Positions 57,736 through 64,000 of a stretch of DNA of 64,000 nt are shown here, piece by piece (within the stretch, counting starts at the first letter, position 1; the number at the start of each line of letters is the position of its first letter). The notes below the pieces were generated by a model. That model was not told the origin of the DNA. It was given only the letters and a program-made list of their open reading frames with translations, and did not search any database. Origin of the DNA: Cryptomeria japonica (Eukaryota; Streptophyta; Pinopsida; Cupressales; Cupressaceae); NCBI RefSeq assembly GCF_030272615.1, contig NC_081414.1, positions 659,320,292 through 659,384,291 on the forward strand. The letters run 5' to 3'. The position numbers and the translations under genes are program-made.

Positions 57736-58063
57736 TGTTAGTTGTTTGCTCCAGGTTGGGGGGGCCTATTGTTAAAACCCCTTTGGGCAACTCCTTTTTT
57801 ACTGCTCGTTTGTTTCTCCTTTTGGTTATCGAACTGCTTGCAGATTTCCCATGTATATGCTTTTATTTGTCAGGCAACTTTTCTTTTTGGAGGGGTCAGT
57901 CTTTTTCGATCCCCTTTCTTGGTTTTGTTCCGTTTCGTCTTTGCTCTGTTTCGTTTAGTGGTTATTCTTGAATATCTTTAGATGTGGGTTTCAGGTTCCC
58001 CCATTTTAACCTACTTTGTACAGGATTTCGGATCACTTCGAAACCCGCTTTCCCTTATTCAAA
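56213..58063 (+). mobile_element. ORF1-only LINE-like insertion, target duplication AACTATTCA
   Basis: 1.85 kb flanked by the 9-bp repeat AACTATTCA (56204-56212 and 58064-58072). It contains most of a plant LINE ORF1, then about 330 bp of T-rich 3' sequence ending GTACAGGATTTCGG...CGAAACCCGC and a short A tail. ORF2 (endonuclease and reverse transcriptase) is wholly missing, although the 3' end is there. Simple 5' truncation cannot give this, as ORF1 lies upstream of ORF2. An internally deleted or ORF1-only family is indicated. Confidence 0.7.
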
Positions 58064-58072
58064 AACTATTCA

Positions 58073-58600
58073 ATATTATTCATATAAAACCTATCCAACA
58101 TCAACCAACCATAATATATATTAATTCAAATTAATACAAATTATTTTAAAATTTTCATTTTTTAAATCTGAATATTATATATAAAAATCTTCCATTTTCC
58201 AAAAGTTATAATAGACCAGGGTATTAAATCCATTGCTTTAGTACCATGCATAGTCTAAAATGTAGATGATCAATAAAAAAGTATAAAAACTTAGGATAAA
58301 TTTGCTAATAAAAGAGTGACATTTTACACATTACTTTATATAATTTTTTTATTTAGTATAACAATTACAACCGACATATGTGTAGGGCCCAATGATTAGT
58401 CATCCTGCACACTCAAAAATAAATCTTTTCATTGTAGACAATGGAGATAGATAAGATATTGTAGGTCAACTTTCCAAAATCAACTTTATTTTTATTATTA
58501 AAATTTGTTACATCAGATTAACCAAATAATTTGTTGGACTTAACTCAAAACATCCTTATCCAAGGAGGACATAGATTTGATTAGTGCCCAACTTACATTT
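58073..58600. other. AT-rich intergenic DNA
   Basis: Nothing recognised. Confidence 0.6.
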
Positions 58601-58609
58601 TGTCTTTGT

Positions 58610-61340
58610 CTATTGCTTTTTGTTCTCCTATTTTGTATTAGTTCTCTTTTCATACTCATGATTACCAATCAAGGGGTAGGGACGGCATGGAAATTGATGT
58701 TTGTGATATTTTAGGTGGTAGTAATACTTTTTGGTAAAATTAAATATCTATTGTAGGTTATTATTTGAATAATCATTTAATATATATGAGATCTTTTAGA
58801 AATGTTAATTGTTAATCATATTTACTTTTATTGTTATTTGACACTTTAGAGTATATATCTTAATAATTAATTTTTTTGATTGATTATAAGGAATTAGATT
58901 TTTTAGTTCGGTCTATAATCAAGCAAGGTCACAAATAGAGTTGGGTTTGGATCGCATTAGCTTAGTGGAGTTTTGAACCTTGGTAACAATATCAACAATG
59001 CCACAATTTAACCATCACACTGCATTATGAATCCCAATACTAATAATATTTAATATTTATTAAAACTTTGATTTTTACTTTACAATCATTGGGTTTTTAT
59101 GTGATAGGTATGATCAATTTGGAATATGAGATTGGTGGGGATTATTTCTTCCCTTTGAAATTATTTATCTTGAAAACATTCCAAACAATCTATATCTTTC
59201 AAAACTTTGTTTATGGTCCCATTGAAAGGACTAGCAAAAATTTCGTCATATAAGTAGTTTTGAGTTTTTCAATTTTGTCTCAAAAAACTTTATTGTAGAA
59301 GTGATACATTTTATATGAGAGATTATTTGTGAACACATGATTCATTTTTCTAAAATAATAAACATTTAAAAATCTCATGTAAATTGCCATCTAAACATAA
59401 AATCTTTAAATTGCTTGGAGAAACTTTCCAAATATAAGTGGTTCCATGAGTTTTTTTAATTTTGTTTCTATTTTTTTTTTTTTTACTTGAAGTGATAAAT
59501 TTTAGATGAGAAATTATTTAGAAATAGATGTTTTTTTTTCAAATAATAAAATTAAGGAAATCACATAAGATTTTGATTAGATAAGCAAGATTTTGAAAGG
59601 GCCTTGATCATTTGTATAAAAAAAAAGATGAAACAATAAGATCAAAAGATCAACAAACAACTAAAAAATAATAGCTATAGAACAACAAAACCATTAAAAA
59701 AAATCACATAAATTATCATATAAACATCACAATTTGTAAATTAGTGGGGAATCTTTTTAAATATAACTAATTGGATGATTTTAAAAAAAAATTATTAATA
59801 ATCTTTGTTTTTGTGGAAATGTGTGTAATTTTATATTGATTTGCATTAGTCCTCTTTTTACACCCATGATCATCAATAAAGGGATGAGGTAAAACATAGA
59901 AAATTGTTGGTTATGATTTTTTAGGTGGTGGTAATACTTTTTTGATAAATTTAAATATTTATTGTAGGTTATTATTTGAATATATTATTTAATATTTGTT
60001 GTTCCTTTAATAAATGTGATTTTTTTAGAAATGTTAATTGTTTATTATATTTCAATTAATTGTTATTTAATAAAATTAAAATATATTTTTAATAATTTAA
60101 TATTAATAGTATTTAATATCTATTAACAATTGATTTTTATTTACAATTGTTACGTTTTTATTTGATAGTTATAACTAGTTTAAAATTTTAGATTTGGTAG
60201 ATTTTATTGTTCTCCAACATTTCAAAATATCTTGACAACCTTCTAAAATATCTATATTTTTATATATTATCTATTTCTCCATTATTGGACCATATACATT
60301 GACATGCTATTTTTTTAAAACCATGTATATGACACTTCAAAATATTAATAAACTGCATAAAAAATTATAATAGGTAATATAGTATTATAATTTATAATAT
60401 TGATAGATACTATTTTAGAATGTTTATTATAAAAAAACACATTTATTTAGAATATTTTGACACCAAAGGATATAATTCTTTCTAGTTTTATAATATTTTA
60501 CTATGAATTTATAGAATGTTTTCTATTTTCTCATATCAATTTAGAAACTTGTAATTGAAATGACAAGATATAATTGTTAAATATTTTAATAAGAACAATT
60601 AGGAATAGTTTCTATTTTTATATATAGATTTAGAAACTTAGTCAATTTAATTGTAAATATATTTAACAAATTGTCTTAAACATAAATTTAGAAACTTGCC
60701 ATAAATTAATTTTTTTGACAATTAATATTTTTCTTAAAACTTCAAATGAAAGACATTGAAATGACCAAATCATCATAGAAAATTCATATGATAGTTTAAT
60801 AAGTTTGTCTCAAAAAAATTATAGTGAAAGTGTAGAATTTTATATATGAAGTTATTTGTAATATAGAGGATTTATATTTTTGAAATATTTTAAAAAAAAC
60901 AGTTCATTTAAAATGCCATCTAAACATAAAAATCTATCACTTGGTGGAGGAAACTTTCTAAATTCAAGTGGTTGTATGATTTTTCAAAAATTGTTTTGTC
61001 TCAAAAAAATATTTAATTGAAGTGAAAAATTTTATATGAAAAAATATCTATAAATAGATGATTTTTTTTCAAGTAGTATATATTTTTTTTAAAAGTTACA
61101 CAAACTGCCATACAAACATAATAATATTTAAATTGGTTGGGGAACCTTTCTAAATGTAAGCAATTCAATGACTTTCTTAGTTTATATGGAAAAAAGTTTT
61201 GGTGGAAGTGGATAATTTTATACTATAAATTATATATAAATAGATGGTTCATTTTTACAAATAATAAAAATTAAAAAGCTTATACAATTGTCATAGAAAC
61301 ATTTCATTCTTTAAATTGGTGGGTGAAAATTTCAAACCCA
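58610..61340. repeat. Diverged repeat block with two levels of repetition
   Basis: A segment at about 58620-59260 recurs at about 59830-60250 (shared: TTTTAGGTGGTRGTAATACT, TATTGTAGGTTATTATTTGAA, TTTTAGAAATGTTAATTGTT). Between and after them a unit of about 150-190 bp recurs at least six times (near 59240, 59390, 59690, 60770, 60905, 61090, 61290), each with a form of CCATCTAAACATAAAATCTT, GGAAACTTTCTAAAT and TTGTCTCAAAAAA, then AGTGRARAATTTTATATGA. No frames. Probably the remains of an old tandem family or a composite element. Confidence 0.7.
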
Positions 61341-64000
61341 TCTGCATCGAAAAAATATTTAAATACATTAGCTATATCCTCTAGGTTCTATCAAACCACT
61401 TTACAATTTTAATAAGAGCCCAAACCTCTTTCAAATTAGAAAATTTTCTTAAAATATACATTTTAAAAATAACCAATAATGTCAACCATTATTGATATTA
61501 TACAAAATAAATGTATGCAATATTAAAAAATCATATTTCTTTTATTTTTTTAAATTAAGAAGTGCATTTTTAAAATTTACAATTGAAATTAAAACATAAT
61601 GAACAATAATATATTTTAAATTTTAAAAATAAAAAAAAATTAGAAGAGGATGAGGTTGGTCGCAACAAAGAGAACGACAAGAGGATCATAGTTTAGTTTG
61701 ACATTTGAAAAAGGTTCTCACTTTTGTCAAAGTTTAAGAGGAATATGAATTCTAACTTTTTGTTTTTGTTTCTAACATTGTCTTTAAGGTGATCACACAT
61801 AATCTTGTTTTCTTTAGCAAAGCTTTGTAACTAAAACACTGGAAGTATTTTGTATGATTAGACTCTTATCCCATGTAACCTTGCAACCCATACTTTAGTA
61901 AAAATTGTCTATCTAGACTTGGTGGTTTTATAAGAGCTTTAGGGACTTGCTATGCTAGAGTGTGGAAGTGTTTGAATTTTCTCTTTTGCCTTTGTCAAGC
62001 CTCATAAATAGATGTGATAAATTGAGACAGATCCTTGAAAACATGTAGAAATGCTTGATATAACAAAGTATAATAACTAAGTGTGTGCATGCAACTAAGA
62101 TAGTATGATAATGAAGTTTCTTAGGCCTATGGATTGTACTATATTGCTGGCTATGTGCACAAGATTTCTTCCTTGTGATTTTTGATGTGTGTTGTTGTGT
62201 ATATTTTTTTGATTAAGGGGTAAGTATCAATTTTTGAAAGACCCTAGAGCCTTTTACATAAGTAAAGTAATGACTACTCAAATAGTTCAACCAAACTACA
62301 GTTGGAGAACAACCAATGCCAACCTACACTATGCTTGACTCCATCCTTGTAATTGACATACCCTTAACCTGAGAATGAGATTCTAAAATAGATTTAGGAA
62401 GACTTATCTTCCTTATTTGAACAGTAATCTAAGGCACACTATTATCCAAATCTTCTTAGAAAAGATGGAATATTTAATCTGTGTTTTAGAGCCACTGTAA
62501 TTCTTGTCAAAAATACCCTAGAGAAATTAGCCAACTAACTAGAAAATAGAGATATTTTTTTAAAAAGAACTAATACAACACATATAACCCAAGATAAACA
62601 CATACATAAACTAATCATGATCATATGAACATATATACACAAACGGAAATAACTCACTTCACGTAGATTCACAATCCCTAGGGTATCTCAACAACATTAC
62701 TTACCATAGCTTTAAGGTATGAACTCATCACATGATTTTCTCCTAATAACCCTATATATATTCATCTCATAACATATAGGAAAGTAACAATTTATCTAAA
62801 CTATTAAGCATACATGAATAATAAATCCATTAACACCTCTAATACCATAAGTTCGTTTTAATGCACCAATTTCAAATTTTCCTACTCAATTTTCCCTATA
62901 ACTATATTTTTCCTTAACATCTCTATAATAAAATCAAAGCCATAGAATTATACCATGAGATATAACTTGTCAATCACCACGGAGATTACTACATTCTTTC
63001 TACTTCACCAATGTCCAATTGTTCTCAAGCAATTAAAAAATCTAACATGATAGAATATATTCATACCCATGTAATATAACCAACACCATTGCCACACAGA
63101 TTGAAAGCATCTTTACATTACATAATACCCCTCATACGTGAATTACATCACCAATATAGGTCAATCATTACAAATAAAATGTCATGATACAAAGATCTCA
63201 TAAGATATGCAAATACAAGAGTAGATGAATCTTTACATATAACAAAGATTTATATTTGTCTCATAAATCCATAACACTGGTGCTAAAGGGTAAAATTACT
63301 ATCCACACGTACACGAACATCCAACAAAGGAAATTCCAATGGAAGAAGGCATCAAACCACTTGACCATGTGGAACCAAAAAGGTCCACCCCTTATGCTTT
63401 GAAGAATGACATAAGGTCCCACACACACTCTAAACCTAGGCTGACACCTAACAACCATGGAACATAAACATAGACTGCAACCACAACTGAAATTTATCTA
63501 GAAGGACTTAGCCGAATGCATGCCACAAGGATCAACTATAAAGCACAAGGCAACAAGACGCCAAAGGCTACCAATCAAACAAGCTTAAGGAACTAAGACA
63601 CATATAGATAAGAGTGTCATCACATGCTATCACAACAAAAAAGGGATTATTCTTTGGTCTCTTGCCTCGATACTTGTGATACGCATGCGAAACCGTCTCA
63701 ACCTTTGAGAGAATCAAGGGAGTTCGACTGCCTCTCCAAGGCCTTCCCAAATCTCATCTTGAGCCTGTACTAGCACTCTAGTCCATGAGTGGGGCACCAC
63801 AAATCTTTTCATTATCTTGTTAATGCGAAAACCTACTATGCTTCCCATCTAGATTAATTAATTATTCAAGGTTATCAGTTGCTTACATCATACAAAATTT
63901 CAATGAGATCCCTTGGTAGTCTAGACTTCGACACCTATATGAAGGAAACTCCCGGCGGCCTATCTCTCATGACCTTAACACTCACTTGAAAGCCACTCTC
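61341..64000. other. Intergenic DNA, no gene recognised
   Basis: No frame above chance. At 63770-63810 the minus strand reads TGTGGTGCCCCACTCATGGA, which resembles the first bases of a gypsy LTR, but no matching end is in the window. Confidence 0.5.

Noticed and set aside
63770-63810. Possible gypsy LTR start on the minus strand
   Set aside because: One 20-bp likeness without a second end, primer site or duplication is too little to call an element.

Overview
The window looks like nuclear DNA of a seed plant with a very large, retrotransposon-rich genome, most probably a conifer or other gymnosperm. The evidence is one intact ordinary plant gene with a 29-kb intron, LTR retrotransposons nested inside one another, very long solo LTRs and AT-rich spacers. 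The organism is inferred; no sequence seen here fixes the species.

Layout. 1-14755: a decayed coiled-coil-rich reading frame (+ strand), cut in two by a complete 11.5-kb Ty3/gypsy element at 1790-13272 (target duplication GGCCC). That element is transcribed on the minus strand and encodes gag, a retropepsin and an integrase C-terminus, but its reverse transcriptase, RNase H and integrase core are deleted. On the opposite strand it carries a two-exon gene for a plant mobile domain (PMD) protein. This arrangement suggests a Tat/Retand-type element.

16386-48725 (possibly to 49427): the only intact host gene, the RNA polymerase I subunit RPA49 (A49), + strand, four coding exons, all introns phase 0, predicted 450 residues. 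Its third intron (19286-48251) holds nearly all the other transposons: a hAT transposase fragment; a tandem duplication interrupted by a solo copia LTR; a decayed Ty3/gypsy element (minus strand, PBS complementary to initiator tRNA-Met) that has itself been hit by a 3.7-kb LTR-like element, an internally deleted Ty1/copia element (TSD AAAAG) and a second 4.1-kb LTR-like element that in turn carries a solo copia-type LTR (TSD AAAGC); and a 2.6-kb solo LTR (TSD CTAAA).

48726-64000: AT-rich intergenic DNA with no convincing host gene. It holds an old LINE fragment, a 1.85-kb ORF1-only LINE-like insertion with a 9-bp target duplication, a 0.5-0.6-kb tandem duplication and a diverged array of about 150-bp units.

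The most unusual structures are the antisense spliced PMD gene within the retrotransposon, the gag-protease-integrase-tail fusion, and two degenerate periodic motif arrays (about 40 bp and 50-75 bp period) inside the two giant LTR-like elements.
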